Shown: one piece after another, positions 26,882-36,954 of the stretch
How positions within the stretch are numbered: position 1 is the first letter of the stretch
Layout of the letters: the number at the start of each line of letters is the position of its first letter
Source: an uncultured Clostridia bacterium
Lineage (GTDB): Bacteria > Bacillota > Clostridia > TANB77 > CAG-465
Length of the DNA stretch: 64,000 nt
Direction of reading: 5' to 3'
Assembly (NCBI GenBank): GCA_934169925.1
Contig: CAKPOO010000004.1
Span: 73,316-137,315, forward strand
The notes under the pieces: model-generated
What the model was told of the DNA's origin: nothing
Databases searched by the model: none
What the model saw: the letters and a program-made list of their open reading frames with translations, nothing else
Made by a program: the position numbers and the translations under genes

Positions 26882-27469
26882 CTATATGCATATATCATTT
26901 TCAATATTTAAAAATTTACTTTCTCCTATACCTGGTACATTCATTATATCTTCTATACTTTGAAAACTTTGTTCCTTTCTATAATTAATTATCTTTTGTG
27001 CAGTTTGTTCTCCTATTCCATCTAATGTTTTTAATTCTTCTAATGTTGCAGTATTAATATTTATTTTATCTTTTTCTAAATTATTTTCTTCATTTTCAAT
27101 ATTTTCTGTTTCATCTTTTTTTGCTAAAATATTTATCATATCTGAATCACTTAATTTCTTAGATAAATTAAGACTAGATACATCTGCATCTTGTGTAACT
27201 CCACCACATAAATCTAGCAACTGATACAGCCTTGAACCTGAATCTAAATAATATACGCCAGGATTTTTTACACAACCTATAACATACACAGCAATATCAT
27301 TTGAATCTTTTGAACTTATTTTACTTACACTCATTCTATCATTTTTATCGCTCATTTGTATAAAAATAGAAATTGACGAAATAATTATTATTGAAAAGCA
27401 AAATGCTATAGTTTTATTTTTTATTATTAATTTTTTTATATCATTTAATTTTGAAAAAAATTTTTTCAT
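26882..27469 (-). CDS. comEA: ComEA-type DNA-binding protein (SLBB plus helix-hairpin-helix)
   Basis: 195 aa with a membrane helix at about 20-40, an SLBB domain (IAVYVIGCVKNPGVYYLDSGSRLYQLLDLCGG), an acidic linker, and a helix-hairpin-helix pair (ININTATLEELKTLDGIGEQTAQKIINYR and IEDIMNVPGIGESKF). ComEA binds incoming DNA at the outer face of the membrane in transformation. No comEC or other uptake gene is in the window, so competence cannot be concluded; mecA is present about 7 kb away. Confidence 0.92.
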   Translation of the reverse strand: MKKFFSKLNDIKKLIIKNKTIAFCFSIIIISSISIFIQMSDKNDRMSVSKISSKDSNDIAVYVIGCVKNPGVYYLDSGSRLYQLLDLCGGVTQDADVSSLNLSKKLSDSDMINILAKKDETENIENEENNLEKDKININTATLEELKTLDGIGEQTAQKIINYRKEQSFQSIEDIMNVPGIGESKFLNIENDICI

Positions 27470-27546
27470 TTTATCACTCCTTTTTCATAATTTTTGTATA
27501 TTTTTTATATAATACTTAATAAATATTATCAGAGGTTACTTCTTAT

Positions 27547-28929
27547 ATGAAAATATTAAATTTTTTATTTTTTACATGTATTTGTATACTCATACCTTTT
27601 AGTTTTTCGTTTGTTTATGCAAATAATGATTATACAAATTTTGATAACGAACTTTACTGTATGAGCGATATTGCAATGGATTTAGAAACAGAAGATATAC
27701 TTTATTCCAAAAATGAGGATTTAAAAATCTATCCAGCAAGTACTACAAAAATATTAACTGCTTTAATTGTAATTGAAAATTTAGATCTCGAAAAAAAAGT
27801 CATAATTACAAAAGATGAAGTAGATATGATTCCATATAACAGCTCTGTTATGGGGATTAAAACAGGAGAAATCTTTTCAGTAGAACAGTTATTATATGGA
27901 CTATTATTACCTAGTGGAAATGATGCTGCCATAGTGCTTGCAAAAGAAACAGCCGGAAATGTTGAAAATTTTGTAAATTTAATGAATGAAAAATGTAGTA
28001 AACTTGGTCTTACAAACACACATTTTTGCAATCCACATGGATATCATGATGAAAATCACTACTCAACGGCAAAAGATATGGCAAAATTATTTAAAACTTG
28101 TATGCAAAACGATGTTTTTGTAAAAATTATTTCTTCACTTTCATACAAGATTGAAAAAACAAATCTAAGTGACGAAAAAATATTAGTTAATTCAGCTAAA
28201 ATACTAAATCCATCATATTCTGGAATATATAATAAATATATAAAAGGTGGAAAAACTGGATATACTATAGAAGCTAATGGGACATTTATTGGATATGCTC
28301 AAAAAGAAAACAAAAAAATAATAATAGGATGTTTTAATGGATTGCAAAATATAAATGGATATCAAGGAAGATTTTTAGATGCAACAAAATTAACAGATTA
28401 TATTTTTAAAAACTATGATACTACTACTTTAGTAGAAAAAAATTCTTTGTGTCTTAAAATACCAGATAAATATAAAAAATTAGCATATACAGTAACACTA
28501 AATGATGATATAAACGTTTTAAAAAATATAAATGATACAAAATATGAAAATTTTTCATATGATATAAATATTGATTTTAATAAAATTGATAATGTAGCAA
28601 ACAATATTGAAAGTACTGATTTTAATAATGTAGAATGTGGTTTTATTACTTTCTTTTTAAATAAAGATAATCAAACTTTAAGTATCAAGAAAAAGTTATA
28701 CTTAACCAAAATAGAAATTCAAAAAAATAATACAGTATTCTTATCAATTTTTTATGTTTCTATTATTCTAATAATCTTAATTTATACAATAATAAAATTA
28801 AAAAAAATATTTAGAGTTAAACATAATGAAAAAAATTATATAAAAAATATTGAAAGTAAAAAACATCAAAAGATAAAAAAATCCTCTTCAAAAATGATAA
28901 AATCAATAGAAAAATATGTAAGATTCTAA
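27547..28929 (+). CDS. D-alanyl-D-alanine carboxypeptidase (PBP5/DacF family)
   Basis: 460-aa serine peptidase S11 that trims peptidoglycan pentapeptides. Signal peptide at about 1-25, catalytic motifs S65-TT-K68 (PASTTKILTAL), S123-G-N125 (LPSGNDAA) and K236-T-G238 (KGGKTGYT). Instead of the usual amphipathic C-terminal helix there is a true membrane segment at about 395-417 followed by a strongly basic cytoplasmic tail. Could serve vegetative wall growth or spore cortex; spmA and spmB, which pair with dacB in B. subtilis, are far away here. Confidence 0.92.
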   Translation: MKILNFLFFTCICILIPFSFSFVYANNDYTNFDNELYCMSDIAMDLETEDILYSKNEDLKIYPASTTKILTALIVIENLDLEKKVIITKDEVDMIPYNSSVMGIKTGEIFSVEQLLYGLLLPSGNDAAIVLAKETAGNVENFVNLMNEKCSKLGLTNTHFCNPHGYHDENHYSTAKDMAKLFKTCMQNDVFVKIISSLSYKIEKTNLSDEKILVNSAKILNPSYSGIYNKYIKGGKTGYTIEANGTFIGYAQKENKKIIIGCFNGLQNINGYQGRFLDATKLTDYIFKNYDTTTLVEKNSLCLKIPDKYKKLAYTVTLNDDINVLKNINDTKYENFSYDINIDFNKIDNVANNIESTDFNNVECGFITFFLNKDNQTLSIKKKLYLTKIEIQKNNTVFLSIFYVSIILIILIYTIIKLKKIFRVKHNEKNYIKNIESKKHQKIKKSSSKMIKSIEKYVRF

Positions 28930-28935
28930 TATTAT

Positions 28936-28981
28936 TATGATAAATGTAATCTATAATAAATAGACTACATTTATCATTTTT
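28936..28981. terminator. Bidirectional terminator
   Basis: ATGATAAATGTA / TACATTTATCAT stem with a further TCTAT/ATAGA pairing, A and T runs on both sides; shared by the carboxypeptidase gene and cvpA. Confidence 0.9.
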
Positions 28982-28990
28982 TATAATTTA

Positions 28991-29641
28991 TTATATTTTA
29001 AATTCTCCTTTTAAAACATTAACTATTACATTGTTATCATATACAATTTTTGTAATTTTTGTTTCTTCAATACTATCTTGTAATTTTGATACAAAAGGTA
29101 TAAAGCTAACAAAGTATATAATTGAAAAAGCAACCCAGAATTTAAAAATTGTTTTTAAAATATTTGCTACAACGCCACCAATATCATTAACAACATTTAA
29201 TATTGGTAAATCAAAAAATATATTTAAAATCATTGTTAACATATAACAAATAATAAAAACTAAAATAAAAATTCCAACAAAAGATACCGCTTTTAAAATA
29301 ATATTTGTAATATTTTGTGCTACACTAGTAGACATATCTTCTTGTATTTTATCAACATCAACAAAGTTTTCAACAAAGCTCTTTTCTTGGCTAGTTTCTG
29401 CTTCTTCTGTTTTATTATCAACTTCATCTTGAACTATATTAGAAATTTTTTCTTCAAGCATTGTGCCTACTCCTGATTGCTTTAAATAATTAGTTAAAGG
29501 TGTTTGTAAGATTAGAGCTGCAATAATTGCAATTACTAAACTAACAACGCTCATTAAAATTCCAACTAATCCTTTTTTAAAACCAATAAATCCACTAAGT
29601 ACAACTAAAGCCACAAAAATTATATCTATTACTACACTCAT
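28991..29641 (-). CDS. cvpA: CvpA family membrane protein
   Basis: 216 aa; four membrane helices, first two in DIIFVALVVLSGFIGFKKGLVG, then an acidic extracellular segment at about 75-105, then two more. The opening GFxxGxKKG is the CvpA signature. The family is linked to colicin V export in E. coli and to envelope stress generally; exact role unknown. Third gene after rarA and the DUF5711 protein. Confidence 0.85.
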   Translation of the reverse strand: MSVVIDIIFVALVVLSGFIGFKKGLVGILMSVVSLVIAIIAALILQTPLTNYLKQSGVGTMLEEKISNIVQDEVDNKTEEAETSQEKSFVENFVDVDKIQEDMSTSVAQNITNIILKAVSFVGIFILVFIICYMLTMILNIFFDLPILNVVNDIGGVVANILKTIFKFWVAFSIIYFVSFIPFVSKLQDSIEETKITKIVYDNNVIVNVLKGEFKI

Positions 29642-29650
29642 TTTTCCCTC

Positions 29651-31006
29651 CTAGATATTTACCACATCAATCTTATTGCTATATATTAAAGCTACGGTTT
29701 TTCCATTATTAAATAATACAATATTTTTAGGGTACAATTTTGTATTTATTTCTTTTATTTTTATTCCCCATTTATTATATATTTTAACATTATTTTGATA
29801 TACCAAGTAATTTAAATATCCCATGCTTTTTACCATCATAGGTGATGTTTCTATATTATTACTAGATATATTTTCATTTAAATATGAACTAGTATCAAAA
29901 TAGTATGAATTACTTTCCTCTTCATCTAATGCTTTATATACTACTGAATAATATGTATCTGAAATATCATAAAATAGCAACTGTGATTTTTCAAATTCTT
30001 TTATTTTTTTAAATTCATTTGTTTGTATATTAAAAGTGTAAATTGCAGAACTAGTTATAAAATTAATTTTATTATCAATTCTTAATACGTTAAATACAAT
30101 ATCATTTTCAATTGTATATATATCCTTGCTTTCTTGTGAGCTTGATGTTAAATCAAAGCTTAATATTTTTGTACCTGCGTTATATGAAGTTGAAATTACT
30201 TTTGTAAGTATAAGTTTATTAGCATTTCCTAAAATTTGAATATTTATAATTGCATCTGAATCTAAGTAAATTTCAGATAAACAATTTCCTTTTTTATCAA
30301 ATGTAGCTATAACTTTTTTATAACCACTTGTACTATATTCAACTGCAAAATTTCCATATTCATCAATATATATATTATTTATAGTTCCTTCTATTTTTTT
30401 ATTTAAAATCTCTTTTTTCTGATAGAAAAGATAAATATATCCAGATGTATTATTTGAAACTATCATATAATTATCTTCTACATATATATTTGGAACAAAA
30501 CTTTGCTCTAGGTTATAATTCCAAGTTAATTTTCCTTTTTTGTTATATGTAAACAATTGTTGATTTGAATATACTAACAATTCATCCATATAATTATCAT
30601 ATATATTATCATCATTTGTTACTATATCTAATGTAACACTTTTGCCATCTAAATTTAAATTTATTCCAAAGATTGAAGCATATTTAAAAAAGAAATAAAT
30701 TAATATTATACTAATAATTAATACTAAAGTAAGAATAAACTTTGAAAGATCAAATTTTTTCTCTTCTTTTTGATTAGTATTTTGTTCTAATTCTTCTTTT
30801 AGCTCTTTTGTTGTTTTTCCAATTCTACTATTTCTTAAAACATTGCTTTTTGCTTTAGAATTATTTAACATTTCTATATTTTTATTAGTTTTTTCTTCTT
30901 CTTTTTTTAATTCTTTTTTATATTCATCTGTGCCTTTTCTTGGAACATTTTTTTTACTATTATATTCTATATTACTATAGACTTTACTATTCTTCTTTTT
31001 TTTCAT
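29651..31006 (-). CDS. DUF5711-like membrane-anchored beta-propeller protein
   Basis: 451 aa. A long basic/acidic cytoplasmic segment (1-90), one membrane helix at about 92-112, and an extracellular region made of repeating beta blades with motifs such as DELLVYSNQQLFTYNKKGKLTW and NIYIDEYGNFAVEYS. This resembles the DUF5711 family of Clostridia. The ATG overlaps the rarA stop by 4 bases. Function unknown. Confidence 0.65.
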   Translation of the reverse strand: MKKKKNSKVYSNIEYNSKKNVPRKGTDEYKKELKKEEEKTNKNIEMLNNSKAKSNVLRNSRIGKTTKELKEELEQNTNQKEEKKFDLSKFILTLVLIISIILIYFFFKYASIFGINLNLDGKSVTLDIVTNDDNIYDNYMDELLVYSNQQLFTYNKKGKLTWNYNLEQSFVPNIYVEDNYMIVSNNTSGYIYLFYQKKEILNKKIEGTINNIYIDEYGNFAVEYSTSGYKKVIATFDKKGNCLSEIYLDSDAIINIQILGNANKLILTKVISTSYNAGTKILSFDLTSSSQESKDIYTIENDIVFNVLRIDNKINFITSSAIYTFNIQTNEFKKIKEFEKSQLLFYDISDTYYSVVYKALDEEESNSYYFDTSSYLNENISSNNIETSPMMVKSMGYLNYLVYQNNVKIYNKWGIKIKEINTKLYPKNIVLFNNGKTVALIYSNKIDVVNI

Positions 31007-32256
31007 ATATTTTCACCTAAGTTTTTCTCCCAATCTTTAGGAATAAAATATTTTTTATCTTTTAAAGCATCAGGCAAATATTGTTGTTCTACAAACCCAT
31101 TTTCATAGTTATGTGGATATTTATAATCTACACCATATCCAAACTTTTCCATTCCTGAAATTTCAGCATTTCTTAAATGCATAGGAACAGTTCCAATATC
31201 AATATTTTTTACATCTTCTATTGCTGCATTAATTCCCATATATGATGTATTTGATTTTTTACTTAAAGCAACTGTAAGTGCAGCTTGAGCAAGTATAATT
31301 CTGCTTTCTGGCATTCCAATTTGACTTACAGCATACATTGCATTAGTTGCAACCAAAAGTGCATTGTTATTTGCAAGCCCTACATCTTCTGATGCTTGTA
31401 TTACAATTCTTCTAGCAATAAACATTGGATCTTCTCCACCTTCAATTAATCTTGCTAAATAATGCAAAGTGGCATCTGGATCTGAACCTCTCATTGATTT
31501 TATAAATGCTGATATTATATCATAATGAGAGTCATCACTTTTATCATAAATTACCTTCTTTTGTGTAATACAATTTTTAACCACGTCTTTAGTTATAACA
31601 ATTTTTCCATCTTCATTCATATCTGTTGTTAAAACTGCAAGTTCTAAAGAATTTAATGCTGTTCTTACATCTCCTCCTGAAAATTTTGCAAAAACTTTTA
31701 AAACATCATCTGTAATTTCAATATTATAATTTCCAAGACCATTTTCTTTATCATCAATACATTTCTTTAATATTTTAAATACATCTTCATCTTTTAACTC
31801 ATTAAACTTAAAGATTGTAGATCTTGACAATAATGCTTTATTAATTGAAAAAAATGGATTCTCAGTTGTAGCACCTATAAGTATAACTGTACCTTTTTCA
31901 ACATGTGGTAATAATGCATCCTGTTGTAATTTGTTAAATCTATGTATTTCATCAATAAATAAAATTACTTTACCTGTTGGATTATCAAATATATTTTGAG
32001 CTTTTTCAACAACTGCTTTTATATCTGATACTCCAGCTGTAGTCGCATTTAAAATTACAAATTTATTTTTTGTTGTTTTTGCAATAATTCTTGCAAGAGA
32101 AGTTTTACCACAACCAGGTGGACCCCAAAAGATTGCTGATGTTAATTTGTCTGCTTTTATAAGTCTATATAATAATTTATCTTTTCCTACTATATCTTCT
32201 TGACCATAAAAATCATCTAATGATTTTGGTCTTACTCTATATGCTAATGGTTCCAT
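31003..32256 (-). CDS. rarA: Replication-associated recombination protein A
   Basis: 417-aa AAA+ ATPase of the RarA/MgsA/WRNIP1 group acting at stalled replication forks. N-terminal MEPLAYRVRPKSLDDFYGQEDIVG, Walker A GPPGCGKT (45-52), Walker B ILFIDEIHRF, sensor GATTENPFF, and the C-terminal oligomerisation domain (SDPDATLHYLARLIEGGEDP, YKYPHNYENGFVEQQYLPD). Own promoter. Confidence 0.96.
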   Translation of the reverse strand: MEPLAYRVRPKSLDDFYGQEDIVGKDKLLYRLIKADKLTSAIFWGPPGCGKTSLARIIAKTTKNKFVILNATTAGVSDIKAVVEKAQNIFDNPTGKVILFIDEIHRFNKLQQDALLPHVEKGTVILIGATTENPFFSINKALLSRSTIFKFNELKDEDVFKILKKCIDDKENGLGNYNIEITDDVLKVFAKFSGGDVRTALNSLELAVLTTDMNEDGKIVITKDVVKNCITQKKVIYDKSDDSHYDIISAFIKSMRGSDPDATLHYLARLIEGGEDPMFIARRIVIQASEDVGLANNNALLVATNAMYAVSQIGMPESRIILAQAALTVALSKKSNTSYMGINAAIEDVKNIDIGTVPMHLRNAEISGMEKFGYGVDYKYPHNYENGFVEQQYLPDALKDKKYFIPKDWEKNLGENI

Positions 32257-32289
32257 ATCTACCTCTATAAAATATAATAATTCAAAAAT

Positions 32290-32318
32290 ATTATACTATA
32301 CTTTATATCTTCTTTCAA
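32290..32318 (-). promoter_or_regulatory. rarA promoter
   Basis: Minus strand TTGAAA (32313-32318), 17-bp spacer, TATAAT (32290-32295). Confidence 0.78.
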
Positions 32319-32326
32319 GAATTGAA

Positions 32327-32362
32327 AAAAAATATGAGAAAATGTTTCATTTCTCATATTTT
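32327..32362 (-). terminator. Terminator of the first VirD4-like gene
   Basis: On the minus strand AATATGAGAAA / TTTCTCATATT stem with an 8-9 base loop followed by TTTTTTC, 20 bases after the stop. Confidence 0.88.
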
Positions 32363-32381
32363 AATTATTAATTTATTTTAC

Positions 32382-34404
32382 CTAATCATTATCATCAGAA
32401 CCAAAAAGTTCATCAAATTTTTTCTCTAATTCTTTTTGTAAATCAAAGCTATCTTCTTTTGGTTTTCTAACAACTTTAGGTTCAGTTTCAATTTTAGCAA
32501 AAGTTGCCTGCTGCTCAGTGCTTTTTTTATCTGTAAGAGATTCATCAACAAATAAATCATCAAGTGTAGAATCAATAGCTGGATCAGGTTTTGAGACTCT
32601 TTGTTGTAAAATAGCTTTTGCTTTTTCTTCTCTTTTCTTTAAATGTTCTCTTACATCCATTATTTTTATTTCAACATTTTCAGTTTTTGGCATTTGAGTA
32701 ATATCTTTAATTTCATATTGTTTTGCAACATTTCTCATAGGATGATATTTAAAATACCAAGCTTTTTTTGCTTTAATTGGTTTTAGTGTTCTAACAATTA
32801 TTATTTCTTCATTTGGATCAAGTCTTTTTAATTCATCAATTGTCATTAAGTCTCTACCTTGTTTTTGTTCACTTATATTTACCCCTTGTTTTTCTTTTTC
32901 TTTTTTGTCTTTACTTACTGATTTACTTTTATATTTAATAGTTTTTTGACCAAGAGATTTATTAAAATATTCACAAGTTTTTATTGACTGACTTCCTAAG
33001 AAAAGTTGTGTATCACAGTTACCAATTATTGTTTCATATTGCTCTTTATATAAAGATTCAAGTTGATCTAAAGCTTGAACAACTATAGAAATACTAATTC
33101 CCATACTTCTAGTTACACTCAATTTTTTATGGAAGTCTGGAATTTGTCCAATATTTGCAAATTCATCAAGTAAGAAATATACTTGTTGATTTAAACGTCC
33201 ACCATTATGATCAGCTTGTAAAAATAGTTTCTGAAGCATTTGGCTAAAAAACATTGTAGAAACAAAATCATATGTACTATCAGATGTTGATGTTATAACA
33301 AATATAGCTAATTTTTTTCTACCTAGATCATCAAAATTAAAACTATTTGATGTTGTAATTCTTTGCATTGCTGGAGTATCAAAAGTACTAATCTTAGAAA
33401 TTGTTGAAATAACAATACTTTGCATTGTTTTATCAGCAGATGTACTAAAGTTTTCATATTCTTTTCTACCTGGATGTTCTGGTTTTAATTCTTCCAAGAA
33501 TAGTTTTTTAAATATTCTATCATCAGCACCACCTGCTCTTATTATATTTAAACAACTTGATATATTTTGTTCTTCTTCCGGTAAAACTGATATAACATAA
33601 TATATACAAGCTTTAAGTAACATTTTTGCCGTATCATCCCAGAAAGGATCACTACTTCCAACAGAGCCTTTTTTTGCACCTTGCACAATTGTTTCTGCAA
33701 GTACATCAACACTTTGGTGATCAATTAAATGTGATAATGGATTATATCTATCACTATATTCTGGATTAACTAAATTAAAAGCTTTTACTTCATATCCATT
33801 TGCCTTTAAGAATCCTGATGTTTCTCTATATAACTCACCTTTTGGATCTGTTATTACATAAGAACCAAGCATTTGTAAAATATTTGGTTTTATAAAACAT
33901 GCAGATTTACCAGCACCAGATCCGTCCTACGACTAATATGTTTTTATTAATCAAAACTTTTTTTAAGTCTGTTCCTAAATAATGATCTTTACTTAGTATA
34001 AATCCTCTTTTTCTATTTAAGATTTCTCTGCCATCACTTGTTTTATTAAATTCTTCACCATTTTTAGCCCAATCACTTGACCCATTTTCTATATTATCAT
34101 ATTCACCATTACTACTATTTTTAATTTTCCAAGCTATAAATAACACTAACATTATTACAAAAGTATAACCAGTTATATTTAAGAAACTAGAAAAATTTTC
34201 AAAAATACCAGCAAAGAATTTAAAACTTGTTAATGTTGGCATAAAATTATTTGTAACTACAGATATAGTATCAATAGTTGTTGCTCCATCACTTACTAAT
34301 GTTAAACAGTGATTTATTGTTCCACCTATTATTACATCAATTAGTACAAACATGATTAAAAAAGGCATAGCCTCTTGCTTTAATTTGTTTAATTTACTAC
34401 TCAT
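32382..34404 (-). pseudogene. VirD4/TraG-type coupling ATPase, frameshifted in Walker A
   Basis: Type IV secretion coupling protein split in two frames. The N-terminal frame (34404 to about 33907) has membrane helices at about 15-40 and 82-110 and reads into KKVLINKNILVVG, then GRIWCW and stop. One base later the other frame continues GSGAGKSACFIKPNILQMLGSYVITDPKGELYRE and runs 496 further residues with LLDEFANIGQIPDF and QALDQLESLYKEQYETIIGN, the Walker B and TraG C-terminal features. Removing one base (G at about 33924, plus strand) gives GGSGAGKS. Intact it would be about 670 aa. The start at 34404 (MSSKLNK) has GAGG 6 bases upstream. The base is not in a homopolymer; mutation and assembly error are both possible. 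Confidence 0.88.
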
Positions 34405-34411
34405 ATCAAAC

Positions 34412-34457
34412 CTCAAAAAAATAAAAAGTCTATATTTAAAATTAAAATACAGACTTT
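34412..34457 (-). terminator. Hairpin with T-run just before the VirD4-like gene
   Basis: On the minus strand AAAGTCT / AGACTTT with inner TATTT/AAATA pairing, followed by TTTATTTTTTT. It ends 8 bases before the VirD4-like start and 11 bases after the small 49-aa ORF, so it would cut off or attenuate readthrough into the coupling-protein gene. Confidence 0.75.
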
Positions 34458-34467
34458 ACTAAAACTG

Positions 34468-34617
34468 TTATTCTTTAACTGGAGATACTATTTGTGGACC
34501 AGTAATTTGTGGGATATCCATTTCTCCTACTTGAATTAATTTTGGTGAAATAACTTCTAATCCTTTAAAAAATTCATCACCTTTCATTACAACAGCTTTT
34601 GCATATACTTTACTCAT
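34468..34617 (-). CDS. Small hypothetical protein (49 aa)
   Basis: ATG at 34617 with GGAGG 8 bases upstream, TAA at 34468. It encodes MSKVYAKAVVMKGDEFFKGL then EVISPKLIQVGEMDIPQITG and a short Pro-rich end. It is soluble by composition, with no family recognised. Strong ribosome site, clean end before a terminator and co-direction with the 173-aa gene upstream make it a real gene. Possibly an accessory of the neighbouring secretion-like protein. Confidence 0.7.
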   Translation of the reverse strand: MSKVYAKAVVMKGDEFFKGLEVISPKLIQVGEMDIPQITGPQIVSPVKE

Positions 34618-34706
34618 ATTAAAATCCTCCTAATTCAACATTTGTTTCTACATATAAACTACATTTATTACTACATATTTTTGATTTATTTTAATTTTAA
34701 CCTATT

Positions 34707-35228
34707 TTAATTATCATATTTTAATTCCAAAACAATATATGGCTTGTGTGGAAGTAATTTACATTTACCTTTTACTTCTCCTGTATTGGGATCTGTATAT
34801 AAAATTGGCCTTACTTCTTCTCCAGTTTGTGTATCAATAATTGAAAAATGTCTTTTCATATCTGGAGTGTACTCTACTTCTTTATACTCAACACCTTCTT
34901 GATTATATATTGAGCCATATGAAAGTGGAATATTAGATTCTGTTGCTTTAAATCCATCACTTGATAGTTCACCTGTGCTTAAAATTGCTTTATTATTAGC
35001 AAGTGTTAATAATACGATCAACTGAGGATCATCATTTAATTTTATAACATTAAATGTCTTTTTAATTCTACCATCTACTTCTGTATCTATACATTCTATC
35101 TTTTGTAATGTAAGTAAAGGTTTGTTTCCAATCAAATCCTCTTCATTCTTTTCAACAACAAAAGCAATAGTAGTCATCCCAGGCATATCTATAAGTTCAA
35201 ATTTATTCATTTGTATCAAAGGTTCCAT
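34707..35228 (-). CDS. Hypothetical protein (173 aa) near the VirD4-like gene
   Basis: Soluble 173-aa protein, no signal peptide. It begins MEPLIQMNKFELIDMPGMT and is rich in predicted beta strands (FVVEKNEEDLIGNKPLLTLQKIECI, TGEVKGKCKLLPHKPYIVLEL). AAAGAGGT is 6 bases before the ATG. No family recognised. First gene of a unit with its own promoter, followed by the 49-aa ORF and then the coupling-protein gene. Confidence 0.7.
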   Translation of the reverse strand: MEPLIQMNKFELIDMPGMTTIAFVVEKNEEDLIGNKPLLTLQKIECIDTEVDGRIKKTFNVIKLNDDPQLIVLLTLANNKAILSTGELSSDGFKATESNIPLSYGSIYNQEGVEYKEVEYTPDMKRHFSIIDTQTGEEVRPILYTDPNTGEVKGKCKLLPHKPYIVLELKYDN

Positions 35229-35262
35229 ATTTCTACCTCTTTCTAGTTAAAACCCTACTATA

Positions 35263-35291
35263 ATTATACTATATATAATTTTTTATTGCAA
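35263..35291 (-). promoter_or_regulatory. Promoter of the 173-aa gene
   Basis: Minus strand TTGCAA (35286-35291), 17-bp spacer, TATAAT (35263-35268). Confidence 0.75.
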
Positions 35292-35327
35292 TATATTTTT
35301 TCAAAAAAATATAATTTTTATGTAAAT

Positions 35328-36935
35328 TTATTTTCCTGTACCTATTTTTATAACTTGTTCTTGAGGACTATATACATCATATGTTAAAGGTTCTTTAGAA
35401 ACTTGTATTCCATTTAAACTTTTTATTACATAACTTTGAGATGTGTATCCATTCATACCATAAGTTATAATTTCTTGTTCTCCCTCTTTTAAAGTATCAT
35501 CATATATATATTTAGTACTAAAAGGTGTTTGCGATAAGTATTCACCAACCACTTCAATATCATATTCAACTTCTTCATATATCCCATATACGCTCATATT
35601 TATAACGCCATTATTACAACTAGTTACTAGTTTAATAGGATAATTTCTAGTATTTTGAAATTTAAAATCTAGATTTGGTGCATATACTGTTGCATCTGCA
35701 CTTGGTGGTACATAGTAAACACCCATACCATGCTGATGCCTTTCTATAATTTTTAAATTAGCTTTTAAAACTAAATTGTATAAGGTTGAAACAGATTGAC
35801 AAATTCCTCCACCAACTTCTAGTGCTGTTGTATTTCCAACATAAATTTTCCCATCAATATATCCTGCAGCATAAGACACTTCACCTATTGCATCATTAAA
35901 AGAGAAAATTTCACCAGGCATAATTATTTTTTCATTTAAACTTTCTACAGCTTTAGCCATATTTGTTTTCTTGTAATCTACTGAAGCATCAAAATATGTT
36001 GTATATGATGCAAGTAAATTTCTAAAAATTTTGGTATTTAAATCAAGTATTTTAACACTTGGTTCAACTACATTTAATTTATATTCTAATCTATCTGCAT
36101 TTTTATTTTCTTCTTTATTTAGAAAATCACTTAAATCATTTTCATCAAAATCATAACCAGTTTGTTCTTTAATTATTTTTATTGGACTTGCACTTTCATC
36201 TACAAAAGCATTTACTGGTTCTTTTTTTACTTTTTTAGCAATTTCAGAAACATTTATACTATTTGATTCTCTTATCTTTATATTTAAAGTTATATCCTTT
36301 GAGATTTCTGAATTTACATACTGAGATTTAAAGTTTGACAAAACTTTTCTTATTTCATCATCATTATTAATATAATTGCCAGATTTGCCTTTTAGGATAA
36401 TTAAAGTATCACCTTCTACAAAAAAAGTATCATCTTCAACTTTATCTTTTAGCAATAAATCAATATTTACAAATATTTCTTTTAATTTTTCATTATCATA
36501 TTCAAAACATGGTTCAAATTCAACTTTATTAAAATAAGCCTTTAATATGTCATAGGTATTTTTTAAATCATTATTACTTCTACCAAATTCAAATATACTA
36601 TCTAACGTTTTTTCAACATCAATTTTATATCCAAAAGACTGTGCTGTTAATTCATATATTTTTTCTTCATTTTGATATAAATTTATTTTATAATTTTTAC
36701 TATTTAAATCATTTAAAAAATTTTCTACTTGACTATATGATTGATTAGATATATCCACACCAAGCAAATATACATTTTTAAACGTATTTTCATTTTTTTT
36801 ATTAATCAATACAAAACTTGTAAAAGCAATAAAAATAGCAATAACTAATGTACACATTATTATAATAAAAATGTGTGCATTAGTTATTTTCTTTTCTTCT
36901 TGCATATCTACTACTTTTTTTTTATCAACTTTCAT
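35328..36935 (-). CDS. VanW family cell-surface protein with G5 domain
   Basis: 535 aa. One membrane helix at about 22-46, then peptidoglycan-binding-4-type domains (DISNQSYSQVENFLNDLN; a second at about 220-290), the VanW domain (PGEIFSFNDAIGEVSYAAGYIDG, ALEVGGGICQSVSTLYN, RHQHGMGVYYVPPSADATV) and a C-terminal G5 domain from about 475. This architecture matches B. subtilis YoaR-like wall proteins. The wall-linked role of VanW is not defined. It follows the CofE-like gene with a 19-base gap and shares its promoter. Confidence 0.9.
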   Translation of the reverse strand: MKVDKKKVVDMQEEKKITNAHIFIIIMCTLVIAIFIAFTSFVLINKKNENTFKNVYLLGVDISNQSYSQVENFLNDLNSKNYKINLYQNEEKIYELTAQSFGYKIDVEKTLDSIFEFGRSNNDLKNTYDILKAYFNKVEFEPCFEYDNEKLKEIFVNIDLLLKDKVEDDTFFVEGDTLIILKGKSGNYINNDDEIRKVLSNFKSQYVNSEISKDITLNIKIRESNSINVSEIAKKVKKEPVNAFVDESASPIKIIKEQTGYDFDENDLSDFLNKEENKNADRLEYKLNVVEPSVKILDLNTKIFRNLLASYTTYFDASVDYKKTNMAKAVESLNEKIIMPGEIFSFNDAIGEVSYAAGYIDGKIYVGNTTALEVGGGICQSVSTLYNLVLKANLKIIERHQHGMGVYYVPPSADATVYAPNLDFKFQNTRNYPIKLVTSCNNGVINMSVYGIYEEVEYDIEVVGEYLSQTPFSTKYIYDDTLKEGEQEIITYGMNGYTSQSYVIKSLNGIQVSKEPLTYDVYSPQEQVIKIGTGK

Positions 36936-36954
36936 AATTCCTCCAAGAAAAATA

